In this document: positions 27,073-35,980 of the stretch, piece by piece
Layout: every line of letters begins with the position of its first letter
How positions within the stretch are numbered: the stretch's first letter is position 1
Source: Gammaproteobacteria bacterium
Lineage (GTDB): Bacteria; Pseudomonadota; Gammaproteobacteria; Pseudomonadales; Azotimanducaceae
Length of the DNA: 61,133 bases
Reading direction: 5' to 3'
Assembly (NCBI GenBank): GCA_028821125.1
Contig: JAPPHD010000080.1
Location: 377-61,509 of the forward strand
Program-made: the position numbers and the translations under genes
Notes under the pieces: model-generated
Database searches by the model: none
What the model was told of the DNA's origin: nothing
Seen by the model: the letters and a program-made list of their open reading frames with translations, nothing else

Positions 27073-27090
27073 GGACGGGGCACCCCGTCC
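27073..27090. terminator. perfect 8-bp GC hairpin
   Basis: GGACGGGG-CA-CCCCGTCC, about 75 bases after the small hypothetical gene and before the stop of the leftward gene at 27154. No T-run follows. It could end transcription from either side. Confidence 0.4.
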
Positions 27091-27153
27091 CGCGGGGCTA
27101 AAGGCGGCCCGACGGACGTTCCGCTCTCCCATCGACTGGGTCAGTCAAAGTTC

Positions 27154-28065
27154 TCAGAGCCGCCTACTTCCACCTTGGGGCCGTCTTTTGGGCGGCCCCA
27201 AGTACTTTCGGGTTCCCTTCACAAACTTCAGATACACCCGAAACACGCGGCGCTCCATTTCGTTCCAAGACTTGTAGGACAGCTTTTCAGGATAGGAAAG
27301 CCGATGCCGCGACACCTCGTGATCCGGATCCAACGTGTCGATCATCGCGTGCACGACGATCCCGTAGCGCAGCAACCGTTGCCGGTTCGCGGTATGTTCC
27401 ATCCTTCCGAGCACGCGTTCTACTGGAGCGAGCCACCGTTTCGCCTCCGCGTCTTCTTCGAATCGCCGCACGAAGTCCACAAAGCGAATCACCTCTACGC
27501 CTGCCTCCGCCGGGACGAGCGCGAGTTCGGCCACCGCGCGCTGAGACGACCGCCGGACGATCCGAACCCGACGCGACTCCAGGCAGTCCGCAAACGCGGC
27601 CAACCGTTTGCCCCGTTTATCCCTGACCACCGAGACCGTCTGGCCGCCGCCGCGGAAGAGTTCGAGGCTTGCCCAGAGCCTGGCCACCAGATACAGGACG
27701 TCTACCAGGTCGTGGTTCCGATCATGCGAACCGTGGCGGGCTCGCAGCGTCTTGAAATCCGCCATAGCGAGCGAGCGCAGCTTCCCCACCAGTTCGTCCG
27801 CCGCCTTCAGCACCGGATCGAGATGCTCGTCAACGAACCGCCGGGCAGTCCGGCGCCGTTCCGAACCGCGCCGCACCTCCTGGTATCCGATCTCCAGCAG
27901 CTTTACCAGCAATGCGCCGAGTAGTCCTGCCCCGAGCAGCCGCAAAAGCCCCACTTGGTCTGCGATCGTTGGCTGGGGCGCTTCCGCCGCTCCGTGAGCG
28001 GTTGCCATCGCCCCCAATAGGACCATTGCGGCACACACTTTCCAGGCGAGCCATCCCCGGGCCAT
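27154..28065 (-). CDS. unknown membrane-anchored protein
   Basis: About 303 aa from the ATG at 28065 (GGGGGG before it). The N-terminus has a signal peptide (WKVCAAMVLLGAMATAHGA) and a second hydrophobic stretch (GLLRLLGAGLLGALLVKLLE), followed by a basic, helical cytoplasmic-type region with RRGSERRRTARRF, DPVLKAADELVGKL and a C-terminal basic tail. It resembles bacterial proteins of unknown function with a membrane anchor and a helical domain. No catalytic motif is visible. Its upstream DNA (28085-28155) is shared with the Rpn-like gene at 25243, so the two may be co-regulated. Confidence 0.6.
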   Translation of the reverse strand: MARGWLAWKVCAAMVLLGAMATAHGAAEAPQPTIADQVGLLRLLGAGLLGALLVKLLEIGYQEVRRGSERRRTARRFVDEHLDPVLKAADELVGKLRSLAMADFKTLRARHGSHDRNHDLVDVLYLVARLWASLELFRGGGQTVSVVRDKRGKRLAAFADCLESRRVRIVRRSSQRAVAELALVPAEAGVEVIRFVDFVRRFEEDAEAKRWLAPVERVLGRMEHTANRQRLLRYGIVVHAMIDTLDPDHEVSRHRLSYPEKLSYKSWNEMERRVFRVYLKFVKGTRKYLGPPKRRPQGGSRRL

Positions 28066-28084
28066 GCACTGCCCCCCGGGTGTT

Positions 28085-28155
28085 CGTTCTCCCCCAGGGT
28101 CGCGCAATCGCCGGCGCCCGCGCCATGGGCAATCGCTGAAATCACTGTGGGCGAT
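28085..28155. repeat. 71-bp shared upstream sequence, copy 2
   Basis: Second copy of the sequence at 26197-26267, in the same orientation, ending 19 bases before the start of the gene at 28065. Confidence 0.6.
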
Positions 28156-28191
28156 ATACCCCAGTAATCCGTGGCATAGGTCCGTCTACAT

Positions 28192-28232
28192 GCGAACGCC
28201 GAGACACTCCCGGCGCGGCGCCGTACGTTCGC
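28192..28232. terminator. inverted repeat after the TonB receptor gene
   Basis: GCGAACG (28192-28198) and CGTTCGC (28226-28232) with a GC-rich interior, 10 bases beyond the receptor stop. A possible terminator without a T-run. Confidence 0.35.
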
Positions 28233-28241
28233 GACGCCCCG

Positions 28242-30380
28242 CTAGAAGTTCCAGGTCAGGTCCGCGCCGAAATGCCTCGGCAAGGCCCAGAGCCGCCCGA
28301 TGCCCGGCACGCCCAGCGGCGGCGAGAACTGCGAGGCGTGCAATTCGTCGGTGAGGTTCTTGCCCCAGAAGGCAAGCGACCAGCGGCCGTCCTTGTCTTC
28401 GATGGCTACCCTGGCGTTCAGCAGGTCCACCGGAGGTTGGTGACGCATGGGGTCGTTCGTGTCGGTGCCGAACCATTCGTCCTTGTAGAAATAGTCGACG
28501 CGCAACCGGATATCGACAGCGGCCAGGTTGGTGATGACGTACTGCGCATTCGCCGCCAGGGTGTTCTCCGGCGACCGTTGCGGCACATTGCCGGTCCAGT
28601 CCTGGGTGGCGACGCTGAATTCCTTGTATTCGGCATTCAAGTAGCCGTAAGCCAGGCCCAGGGAGAGGTTCTCGACGGGCGCCCAGGTCAGTTGCAGTTC
28701 GACCCCGCTGGCATCCATCTTGCCGGCGTTGCCGAAAATCTGAACCGGCAGGCCGCCGCCCGGAGGGCTCTCGAAGCGGCTGACCTGGAGGTCGGTGTAA
28801 TCGTTGATGAACGCCGATGCGCTGAAGCGGACGTTGTTGTACTCCGCTTTCGCGCCGATCTCCCAGGAATCGAGGAATTCCGGGTCCGCCTTGAAGCCCT
28901 CCGGCGCGGACGGCTGGATGTTGTAGCCCGAAGCCTTGTATCCCGTCGAAAAGCTCCCGTAGACGAGCCAGTTGTCATTGGGCCGGTAGCTGAGGCGGGC
29001 GATCACCGACGGTTCGTTGTCCGATGCCGAATCCTGGAGATAGGCTTCAGGAATGCCGAACGACGGCACGGGGCTCTGGTCGAGCAGCCCGTCCTTGTCC
29101 TCGGACGTGTAACGCAGGCCCAGCGTTGCCGTCAGTTGCTCGCTCAGGCGGTAGTTCAGGTGGCCGTACGCCGACCAGGCCTCGGTTTTCGATTCACCGA
29201 GCCCCACCAGGAAAAACGGCGTCGGCGGCCCGCCGGTCAAGAGGGACCCGATCGATGCCGTGAAGGTGGTGTCGGCTTCCTGTTCGAAGTAGTAGACGCC
29301 GGCGATCCAGTCGAACCGCTCCATCACCGGCGAGGCAATGCGCAGTTCCTGCGAGAACTGATCCTGGGAATCCGGCCCCGAGGTGGTCTGCAGGATGTCG
29401 AGCGGCGTCATGTCGATGTCGCGCCAATTCGACGAATCGTAGCTCTGCAGCCCGGTGAGCGAGGTGAGCGTATAGCCGTTGCCGAAGTCGTAGTTGATCT
29501 CCAGCGACCCGGCCTTGGTTTCCCGGTCGGTGAAGTCATCGAAATTCTGTTCGACGATCCGGTCGAAGCCGGCGGAGCTGTCCCATACGGGGGCGAAGTC
29601 CGGCGAATTGCCGTCGATCTCGTCGTCGGACCACTCGAATCGGGCGATCATCTCCAGGTTCTCGTTCGGGGTGAGCAGCAACTGCGCCCGCACCGAGGTG
29701 CTGTCGAGGTTGTTCACTTCCTTGTCGAGGGTCTGGTTGAAGTCGAAGCCGTCGTGCTCGCGCTTGGCCGCGCCCACCTTGAAAGCGGCGTTGGCGCCGA
29801 GCGGAATGTTGACGAGCCCGCTCACCTGGTAGAGGGATTCTTCACCGAAGGTCAGCTTGCCGGAAGTCTCGAAACCCTCGGTGCTCGGCCTGCGCGTGCG
29901 CAGCAGCACGGCGCCGGCGATCGAATTGCGGCCGAACAGCGTTCCCTGGGGACCCCTGAGCACTTCGATGCTCTCCAGATCGTACAGCGCCGAGTTCACC
30001 ACCAGGTGCCTTCCCTGCGCGATACCGTCCACGTAGACGGGCACCGAAGGATCGAGGCCGATATTGGCGGGATCGGTTGCGACACCGCGGATATTGATGC
30101 GGGTCTGCCGCAGCGCGACGCCGGCGGTCATGGTGAAGTTCGGAATCGCCCGGACGAAATCTTCGAACCGGTCGATGCCACGATCGTTGATGTCCTTTTC
30201 GCTGAACGCCGTCAGCGATATCGGCGTCTCCGATTCCTGGCGCGCGCGGCGCTCGCCGTAGACGATGATCTCTTCGAGTATCGGTTCCGACGCCTGCGCG
30301 TGTGCGCCCGTCGCTCCTCCCAGAGCGGCTATGGCCGAACCGGCCAATGCCGCGAGAATCACACTTCGGCCCGGATGCAT
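28242..30380 (-). CDS. TonB-dependent outer-membrane receptor
   Basis: About 712 aa from the ATG at 30380 with GGGAGG before it. A signal peptide ending in GAHAQA is followed by the TonB box EEIIVYGERR, the plug (NIRGVATDP, VEVLRGPQGTLFGRNSIAG-type sequence) and a 22-strand-type barrel ending FGADLTWNF, with the terminal Phe needed for outer-membrane assembly. It belongs to the large sphingomonad/gammaproteobacterial group used for import of diverse organic molecules, not clearly a siderophore receptor. It is divergent from the ThDP enzyme gene, with an operator copy on each side of the shared region. Confidence 0.93.
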   Translation of the reverse strand: MHPGRSVILAALAGSAIAALGGATGAHAQASEPILEEIIVYGERRARQESETPISLTAFSEKDINDRGIDRFEDFVRAIPNFTMTAGVALRQTRINIRGVATDPANIGLDPSVPVYVDGIAQGRHLVVNSALYDLESIEVLRGPQGTLFGRNSIAGAVLLRTRRPSTEGFETSGKLTFGEESLYQVSGLVNIPLGANAAFKVGAAKREHDGFDFNQTLDKEVNNLDSTSVRAQLLLTPNENLEMIARFEWSDDEIDGNSPDFAPVWDSSAGFDRIVEQNFDDFTDRETKAGSLEINYDFGNGYTLTSLTGLQSYDSSNWRDIDMTPLDILQTTSGPDSQDQFSQELRIASPVMERFDWIAGVYYFEQEADTTFTASIGSLLTGGPPTPFFLVGLGESKTEAWSAYGHLNYRLSEQLTATLGLRYTSEDKDGLLDQSPVPSFGIPEAYLQDSASDNEPSVIARLSYRPNDNWLVYGSFSTGYKASGYNIQPSAPEGFKADPEFLDSWEIGAKAEYNNVRFSASAFINDYTDLQVSRFESPPGGGLPVQIFGNAGKMDASGVELQLTWAPVENLSLGLAYGYLNAEYKEFSVATQDWTGNVPQRSPENTLAANAQYVITNLAAVDIRLRVDYFYKDEWFGTDTNDPMRHQPPVDLLNARVAIEDKDGRWSLAFWGKNLTDELHASQFSPPLGVPGIGRLWALPRHFGADLTWNF

Positions 30381-30403
30381 AGGTGAACCTCCCATGGCGA
30401 AAA

Positions 30404-30423
30404 AATCGAATTGTGCTTCTATT
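30404..30423. promoter_or_regulatory. palindromic operator, copy 6 (AATCGAA-N6-TTCTATT)
   Basis: Lies 23 bases upstream of the TonB receptor start, in the leftward promoter region. Confidence 0.75.
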
Positions 30424-30496
30424 TCGAATCCTAGCGGAACGCCGCCCCATGTCAATAATGGAGGGGTTCGGGTAACCGAAATGCGCATGGCCATTC

Positions 30497-30516
30497 GGTA
30501 CCGGCCGGTACCGGCC
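30497..30516. repeat. two tandem GGTACCGGCC units
   Basis: Two perfect 10-bp units, each carrying the palindrome GGTACC and followed by a partial GGTT unit. They sit between the two operator copies in the divergent control region. Confidence 0.6.
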
Positions 30517-30533
30517 GGTTGACCACGTTTTTT

Positions 30534-30553
30534 GACCGAAATAACATTCTATT
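30534..30553. promoter_or_regulatory. palindromic operator, copy 7 (GACCGAA-N6-TTCTATT)
   Basis: The right arm is perfect and the left arm is changed at two positions. It lies 130 bases from copy 6 and about 50 bases before the likely start of the ThDP enzyme gene. Confidence 0.6.
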
Positions 30554-30602
30554 TCTATTTTTTTGCCCGTGCAGGCATTCCCGCCTGCCGGAAAGCCGAG
30601 CA

Positions 30603-32243
30603 TTGAATCGTCCTGGAACCCAAGTGACGACGGGCGCCGATGCCCTCGTCGAATCGATGCTTGCCCACGGCATCGATACGCTGTTCGCCTTGCCCGGCGC
30701 GCAGATCGACCACCTGTTCGCCTCCCTGCACGACCGGTCCGACCGCATGCGCACCATCGTTGCGCGCCACGAGCAGGGCGCCGGCTACATGGCGTTCGGA
30801 GCGGCCCGGTCCACGGGAAAGCCGTCCGCCTACGCGGTGGTTCCCGGCCCGGGCTGGTTGAACTCCGCGTCGTCGCTGCTGACCGCCTACGGCTGCTATG
30901 CGCCCGTCATGTCCATCGCCGGCCAGATTCCTTCCGCCTCCATCGGCCGGGACTTCGGAGAGCTGCACGAAGTACCCGATCAGCTCGGCCTGGCGGCGGG
31001 GTTGACCAAACGGGCGGAACGGATCGACAGCGCCGAATCCGCCAGTGTGAAGTTTGCCGAGGCTTACTCATCGATGCTGTCCGGAACGCCCCGGCCGGTT
31101 TACCTGGAAATGCCCCCCGACATCATGGGCGCCCCATCGAATGGCGCGCTGACGCCGCCGCTGGCCCGGCCGGAGAGCGACCTTCCGCCGGACGATGACA
31201 TCGAACGGGCAGCGCGAACGCTGCTTGCAGCCGATGAACCGCTGATTTTCGTCGGCGGCGGCGCCCAGGGGAGTTCCCGTGCGGTGCGCCGCATCGCCGG
31301 GTTTCTGCAGGCACCGGTGGGCGCGTTGCGGGCCGGGCGGGGGGTGATCGACGAACGTAGTTATCTCAGCCAGCCATGGCCGTCGATGCACGAGGCCTGG
31401 GCGAACTCGAGCGTGGTGCTGGCCATCGGAACCCGGCTGGATTTCCCCCTGAGAATGTGGGGGTTCGATGAGAACCAGCAATTCATCTGGATCGATGCGG
31501 ACCCGGACCGGCCCCACAGGATCACGGAGCCGGCGATCGCACTTGTCGGAGAAGCGAGCGCCGTAGCGTCCCGGCTTGCCGATGCGCTGGAACAGTCCGG
31601 GGCCGGGCGGGACTCGCGCCGGCGCGAACTCGAGGGCAGAAAGGCAACGGCCGTGGCGGAACTGGACCAGCGCATGGCGCCGCAAATGGCCTGGCTCCGG
31701 GCGATCCGTTCCGCGTTGCCGGACGACGGCATTTTCGTCGATGAAGTGACCCAGGTCGGCTACGCATCCTGGATGTGGTTCCCGACCTATGCGCCGCGCA
31801 CCTATGTGTCGAGCGGCTATCAGGGCAATCTCGGCTACGGCTTTCCCACGGCCATCGGCGTGAAGATCGCCAATCCGGACAGGCCGGTCATCGCCATCAG
31901 CGGCGACGGCGGCTTTCAGTACGGCGCCGGCGAACTCGCAACGGCCGTCAAGCACGATGTCAGCCTGGTGGTGGTCGTCTTCAACGACGGCTGGTTCGGA
32001 AACGTCCGGCGCATACAGCGCGAGCGTTACGGCGGCCGGATTCACGGTTCCGACCTGGTCAATCCCGACTACCGGATGCTGGCGAAGAGCTACGGCATTT
32101 TCTCGGAACGGGTCGCTGCCGCGGAAGACCTCGAAGGTGCGATAGCGCGCGCTTTCGCCGCCGGCGGCCCGGCCCTGATCGAGGTTCCCGTCGGCGAAAT
32201 GCCCTCGCCCTGGCCGACCGTCGTACGGTCGCGCAACCGGTAA
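30603..32243 (+). CDS. thiamine-diphosphate-dependent enzyme (acetolactate synthase/benzoylformate decarboxylase-like)
   Basis: About 546 aa. The catalytic Glu is in RHEQGAGYMA of the N-terminal Pyr domain, a central domain carries FVGGGAQGSSRAV, and the PP domain has the ThDP motif SGDGGFQYGAGEL through FNDGWFGN. The TTG at 30603 has GGAAAG before it; a GTG at 30624 is also possible. Family members decarboxylate 2-oxo acids or ligate them. No small regulatory subunit (IlvH) gene follows, so this is more likely a catabolic decarboxylase or lyase than biosynthetic acetolactate synthase. It is probably transcribed with the aminotransferase at 32280 and faces the TonB receptor gene. Confidence 0.82.
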   Translation: MNRPGTQVTTGADALVESMLAHGIDTLFALPGAQIDHLFASLHDRSDRMRTIVARHEQGAGYMAFGAARSTGKPSAYAVVPGPGWLNSASSLLTAYGCYAPVMSIAGQIPSASIGRDFGELHEVPDQLGLAAGLTKRAERIDSAESASVKFAEAYSSMLSGTPRPVYLEMPPDIMGAPSNGALTPPLARPESDLPPDDDIERAARTLLAADEPLIFVGGGAQGSSRAVRRIAGFLQAPVGALRAGRGVIDERSYLSQPWPSMHEAWANSSVVLAIGTRLDFPLRMWGFDENQQFIWIDADPDRPHRITEPAIALVGEASAVASRLADALEQSGAGRDSRRRELEGRKATAVAELDQRMAPQMAWLRAIRSALPDDGIFVDEVTQVGYASWMWFPTYAPRTYVSSGYQGNLGYGFPTAIGVKIANPDRPVIAISGDGGFQYGAGELATAVKHDVSLVVVVFNDGWFGNVRRIQRERYGGRIHGSDLVNPDYRMLAKSYGIFSERVAAAEDLEGAIARAFAAGGPALIEVPVGEMPSPWPTVVRSRNR

Positions 32244-32279
32244 TCCAGACCTGTTCTCCGTGCCCAGGCGAACCGCATC

Positions 32280-33368
32280 ATGATTCAGACACGAACCGAC
32301 CTGTCCCATTTGCCGGTTTACGAGCCCGGCGCAGCCGATGTGCCGCACCGTGACAACGCCATCAAACTGTCGTCCAACGAGTCGGCGCTCGGGCCGTCAC
32401 CATCGGCGAGGGCCGTATACGAAGAACAGGTAGCCACGCTGTTGCGCTATCCGGACCCGGGGTGTTCGGGGTTGCGAAGCGCCATTGCAGAGTTCAACAA
32501 TCTGTCCATCGACCAGGTTCTCATAGGCACCGGGTCGGAAAGCCTGATTCGGCTCCTCACCCGCCTCTACGCGGGCGAGGGTGACGAAGTCGTCATCAGC
32601 GAGCATGCCTTCACCCTCTACAAGGTCGCAGCGGCGAGCGTCGGCGCCCGGCCCGTGCTGGTGCCCGAGAACGACTGCGTGGCCGATCTCGATGGGATGA
32701 TCGACGCAATAACCGAAAGGACGAAGATCGTCTACCTGGCCAATCCGAACAACCCCACTGGAACGATGCGCGGCGCCGGTGCGATACGGCGCTTTGCCGA
32801 CCGGGTGCCCGACAGCACGCTGGTGGTGCTCGATTCCGCCTATTGCGAATACGTCGACCCGAGCGAACTCGGCAACCCCCTGTCGCTGGTGCGAGAGGGC
32901 AGGACCAATATCGTGGTTACCAGGACATTCTCGAAAGCCTACGGCCTCGCGGGGCTCAGAATCGGCTGGTTGTACGGCGCCCGGCCAATCACCGACTCGC
33001 TGCGCAAAGTCGGCGACGTGTTCGGAGTCAGCACTCCGGCGCAGGCGACCGCGATCGCCGCTTTGTCGGATCAGGATCACGTGCGGCGGGAACTCGCCCA
33101 CGTCGAACGCTGGCGGCCCTGGCTGACAGCCGAACTGGAGAACCTGAAGCTGCGCGTGACGCCCTCGGTGTGCAATTTCGTCCTGGCGCACTGCGATCCG
33201 GTCACGATTTCAGCGGCGGACTGTTTCCAGCGACTGCTGGACAGGGGCGTGATCGTGCGTCCGGTGGCAAACTACGGACTGCCCGAGGGATTGCGCATCA
33301 CCATCGGCGCCGAACCCGACCTCAGGGCGTTCATCGGCGCGCTGCAGGACGTGCTCGCGACCGATTGA
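32280..33368 (+). CDS. histidinol-phosphate-aminotransferase-like PLP enzyme
   Basis: 362 aa, class I/II fold. Motifs are KLSSNESALGPSP, YLANPNNPTGT, and the PLP lysine in TRTFSKAYGLAGLRIGW (Lys near residue 220), with an Arg for the carboxylate near the C-terminus (GLRITIG). It follows the ThDP enzyme gene after 36 bases. It looks like HisC, but no other histidine genes are present, so it more likely aminates or deaminates an aromatic or aliphatic 2-oxo acid linked to the neighbouring ThDP enzyme. HisC-like enzymes with phenylalanine or tyrosine activity are known. Confidence 0.8.
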   Translation: MIQTRTDLSHLPVYEPGAADVPHRDNAIKLSSNESALGPSPSARAVYEEQVATLLRYPDPGCSGLRSAIAEFNNLSIDQVLIGTGSESLIRLLTRLYAGEGDEVVISEHAFTLYKVAAASVGARPVLVPENDCVADLDGMIDAITERTKIVYLANPNNPTGTMRGAGAIRRFADRVPDSTLVVLDSAYCEYVDPSELGNPLSLVREGRTNIVVTRTFSKAYGLAGLRIGWLYGARPITDSLRKVGDVFGVSTPAQATAIAALSDQDHVRRELAHVERWRPWLTAELENLKLRVTPSVCNFVLAHCDPVTISAADCFQRLLDRGVIVRPVANYGLPEGLRITIGAEPDLRAFIGALQDVLATD

Positions 33369-33494
33369 CCGATTCTGCCCCGCAGCCCTGCACGGTAGCG
33401 GCGGCTTTTTCCAGCGGGCCACTTACAGTTGTATGCGAGCCGGGAAACGGGCGTGCCGGGGCGCTGACGCGCAAGGAACAGATGACCGCTGGGA

Positions 33495-33609
33495 GAGAGT
33501 AGGTGTGCGGTGCGGGCATCCGGCACCTTTAAAGCACCCCTGCGCCCTCGAATTCCACCACAGCGCGTCCGCTTGGCGTGCCGGATGCCCGTACCGCACA
33601 CCTGCTCTC
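33495..33609. repeat. 115-bp element with 32-bp inverted repeats
   Basis: The left arm 33495-33526 and right arm 33578-33609 pair over 32 bp with only two mismatches, both G-U-compatible in RNA; the loop is 51 bases. It lies in the 364-base gap between two aminotransferase genes. It could be a small transposon relic (MITE-like) or a transcript hairpin. No target-site duplication is obvious. The rest of the gap holds an operator and the next promoter. Confidence 0.8.
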
Positions 33610-33660
33610 GGTGCCCGCTACCGCATCCACTCGCCGCAAACGTGCCATCCCTGCACCAGA

Positions 33661-33680
33661 AATCGAACTCAAATTCTATT
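33661..33680. promoter_or_regulatory. palindromic operator, copy 8 (AATCGAA-N6-TTCTATT)
   Basis: Lies 52 bases before the class-III aminotransferase start. A -10-like TAATAT follows directly after its right arm. Confidence 0.75.
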
Positions 33681-33732
33681 AATATTCGACCGGCACCACA
33701 GCCGGTTCCACCCGGCCAACGAGGAAGACAGG

Positions 33733-35070
33733 ATGTATCCGGACGAAACCAGCAGATCCGCCCGACTGTTCCGGCGCGCAAGAGCCTCCATACCCGGAGC
33801 GCTGTCCCGCAACTCGGTCTACTTTCCGCCATACCCCGTCTATGCGGCCAAAGCCAGGGACTGCCGTATCACCGACGTGGACGGCAACGAGCGCATCGAC
33901 TTCGTCAACAACATGACCGCCATCATCGCGGGTCACAGCCATCCCGCGGTCGTGCAGGCGGTTCAGGACCAGGCGGCCAGGATGATGGGCATGGCCATGC
34001 CTACGGAAATCGAGATCGAGCTGGCGGAACTGATGTGCAGGCGGGTTCCCGGCGTGGAGCAGATCCGCTTCGCCAACTCGGGAACCGAGGGGGTGCAGTG
34101 GGCGATCCGCGCCGCCCGCGGCTATCGCAACCGGTCGAAAATCGCCCGCGCCGAAGGCGCCTACCACGGCGCCATCGACTGCATGGAAACCAGCCAGTTG
34201 CAGCAGAATCCCGATACCTGGGGGCCTGCCGCCCGCCCCGCCACAACCCTGAACAACCGCGGCATTCCTCCGAGCGTCCGAAACGACGTGATCACGATTC
34301 CCTTCAACGACGTACAGGCGACAAAAGCCATACTCGAGGAAAACGCGGACGACCTGGCCGCCGTGATCGTCGATCCTCTGACCGGCATGATGGCGTACGC
34401 GCAGGCCAGCACCGAGTATCTGCAGATGCTGCGCGACTTTGCGGACGCAACCGGCGTCGTGCTGATCTACGACGAAGTGATGTCGTTCCGCGTAGGGTAT
34501 TCCGGCGCACAGGGGTGGGCGGGCATCCTTCCGGACCTGGCGTCCTTCGGCAAGGTCATGGGTGGCGGCCTGCCGATCGGCGGCGTCGGGGGCAGAAAGC
34601 GGTTCATGGAGGTATTCGATCGCGACAGCGGCAACTACCAGGTCCCGCACTCGGGAACCTACAACGCCAACCCGATGTCCATGGCGGCGGGCCATGCCGC
34701 GCTGACGGTGATGACCCGGGACCGGTTCGACCATATCGCGCAATTGGGAGACCGGCTGCGCACCGGTTTTCGCGACGTTCTCGCCACCCTCGGCGTGCCC
34801 GGCTGCGTGCAGGGCGCCGGGTCCATGACGTTCGTGCGCTTCGGGCACGATGGCCCGATCGACAACTACCGGGACATGGTGGAGCTTCCCAACGACATGC
34901 AGACGGCGTTCGACCTGCATTACTACCTGCTGAACCACGGCATTCAATCCGTGGAAGCAATCGTCTGGATTCTCAATCAGACCATGACCGAGAAGGAAAT
35001 CGACTTCGCCATCGAACAGGTGGCCGCGGGCTTGAAATCGGTCAGGTCGAAGGCGCGTGCAACAGCCTGA
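33733..35070 (+). CDS. class-III aminotransferase (glutamate-1-semialdehyde aminomutase-like)
   Basis: 445 aa from an ATG with GAGGAAG before it. Motifs include NNMTAIIAGHSHP, FANSGTEG (PLP phosphate), IYDEVMSFR (cofactor Asp) and SFGKVMGGGLPIGG with the PLP lysine near residue 273. It looks like the HemL/GSAM-like group, but many such genes in catabolic clusters act as amine or amino-acid transaminases or epimerases; there is no other haem gene here. Its end overlaps the SDR start by 14 bases, so the two are coupled, and both lie under operator copy 8. Confidence 0.85.
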   Translation: MYPDETSRSARLFRRARASIPGALSRNSVYFPPYPVYAAKARDCRITDVDGNERIDFVNNMTAIIAGHSHPAVVQAVQDQAARMMGMAMPTEIEIELAELMCRRVPGVEQIRFANSGTEGVQWAIRAARGYRNRSKIARAEGAYHGAIDCMETSQLQQNPDTWGPAARPATTLNNRGIPPSVRNDVITIPFNDVQATKAILEENADDLAAVIVDPLTGMMAYAQASTEYLQMLRDFADATGVVLIYDEVMSFRVGYSGAQGWAGILPDLASFGKVMGGGLPIGGVGGRKRFMEVFDRDSGNYQVPHSGTYNANPMSMAAGHAALTVMTRDRFDHIAQLGDRLRTGFRDVLATLGVPGCVQGAGSMTFVRFGHDGPIDNYRDMVELPNDMQTAFDLHYYLLNHGIQSVEAIVWILNQTMTEKEIDFAIEQVAAGLKSVRSKARATA

Positions 35071-35935
35071 ATCGAGCATCCGATTCGACGGCAAGGTCGC
35101 CATCGTAACCGGTGCGGGGCGCGGCCTCGGGCGCGATTACGCGTTACAGCTCGCCGGGCGTGGCGCGCGCGTGGTGGTCAACGACCCCGGCGCAGGCATG
35201 GACGGCTCCGGTTCGGGGACGGTCGCCGATGACGTCGCCGCCGAGATCCGGGCGGCCGGAGGCGAGGCGATTGCGAACAGGGGTTCGGTCGCCGATCACG
35301 ACGATGTCAAAGCCATGGTCGCGGAAGCGGTGGATGCCTGGGGAACCGTGCATATCCTGATCAACAACGCGGGCATCCTCCGGGACCGGAGCTTCATCAG
35401 GAAGGACCTGGGCGATTTTCGCGCGGTACTCGATGTGCACCTGTGGGGAAGCGTGCTCGCGACCCATGCCGTGTGGCCGATCATGTACGGGAACCGTTTC
35501 GGCCGCATCGTCATGACGACCTCCGGGTCGGGCGTGCTCGGCAACTTCGGCCAGGCCGACTATGCGGCGGCCAAAATGGCGGTCGTCGGCTTCATGAATA
35601 CGCTTGCCATCGAAGGCGCCCGGCGCAACATACGCGTCAATGCGATCAAGCCCGCTGCCGGTACCCGCATGGCTCGGGGAATCGTGTCTGAAGCCATGAT
35701 CGAAAAACTGAAGCCCGAGCTGATTACGCCCGGCGTTCTGTACCTCTGTTCGGACGAAGCGCCGACGGGCCGGCTGATTCAGGGGAGCGCGGGCCACTTT
35801 TCACGCGTTGTCATGGCACAGAACAACGGCGTGGATTTCCCCGGGGATGTCAGTCTCGAAGATTTCGCCGCGGCGTTTCAAACCATCGACGACGACAGCG
35901 AACTCGAACCGGTCCGTCATCAGGAAACGGAATGA
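35057..35935 (+). CDS. short-chain dehydrogenase/reductase (multifunctional-enzyme-2-like)
   Basis: 292 aa from a GTG inside the end of the preceding gene. The cofactor motif is GAGRGLGRDYAL, NNAG follows, and the active site is Ser in TSGSGVLG plus YAAAK. The segment VVVNDPGAGMDGSGSG matches the (3R)-hydroxyacyl-CoA dehydrogenase domain of peroxisomal MFE-2 and its bacterial relatives. It likely oxidises a 3-hydroxyacyl-CoA or a similar alcohol with NAD(P). It is transcribed with the class-III aminotransferase. Confidence 0.85.
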   Translation: MQQPESSIRFDGKVAIVTGAGRGLGRDYALQLAGRGARVVVNDPGAGMDGSGSGTVADDVAAEIRAAGGEAIANRGSVADHDDVKAMVAEAVDAWGTVHILINNAGILRDRSFIRKDLGDFRAVLDVHLWGSVLATHAVWPIMYGNRFGRIVMTTSGSGVLGNFGQADYAAAKMAVVGFMNTLAIEGARRNIRVNAIKPAAGTRMARGIVSEAMIEKLKPELITPGVLYLCSDEAPTGRLIQGSAGHFSRVVMAQNNGVDFPGDVSLEDFAAAFQTIDDDSELEPVRHQETE

Positions 35936-35968
35936 AACCGCGTAGCGCCTGTTCCGAAGAGCGCGGTT
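35936..35968. terminator. hairpin between convergent SDR and TetR genes
   Basis: AACCGCG (35936-35942) pairs with CGCGGTT (35962-35968). There is no T-run; position suggests a shared terminator. Confidence 0.4.
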
Positions 35969-35980
35969 CCTGGCAGCGAA

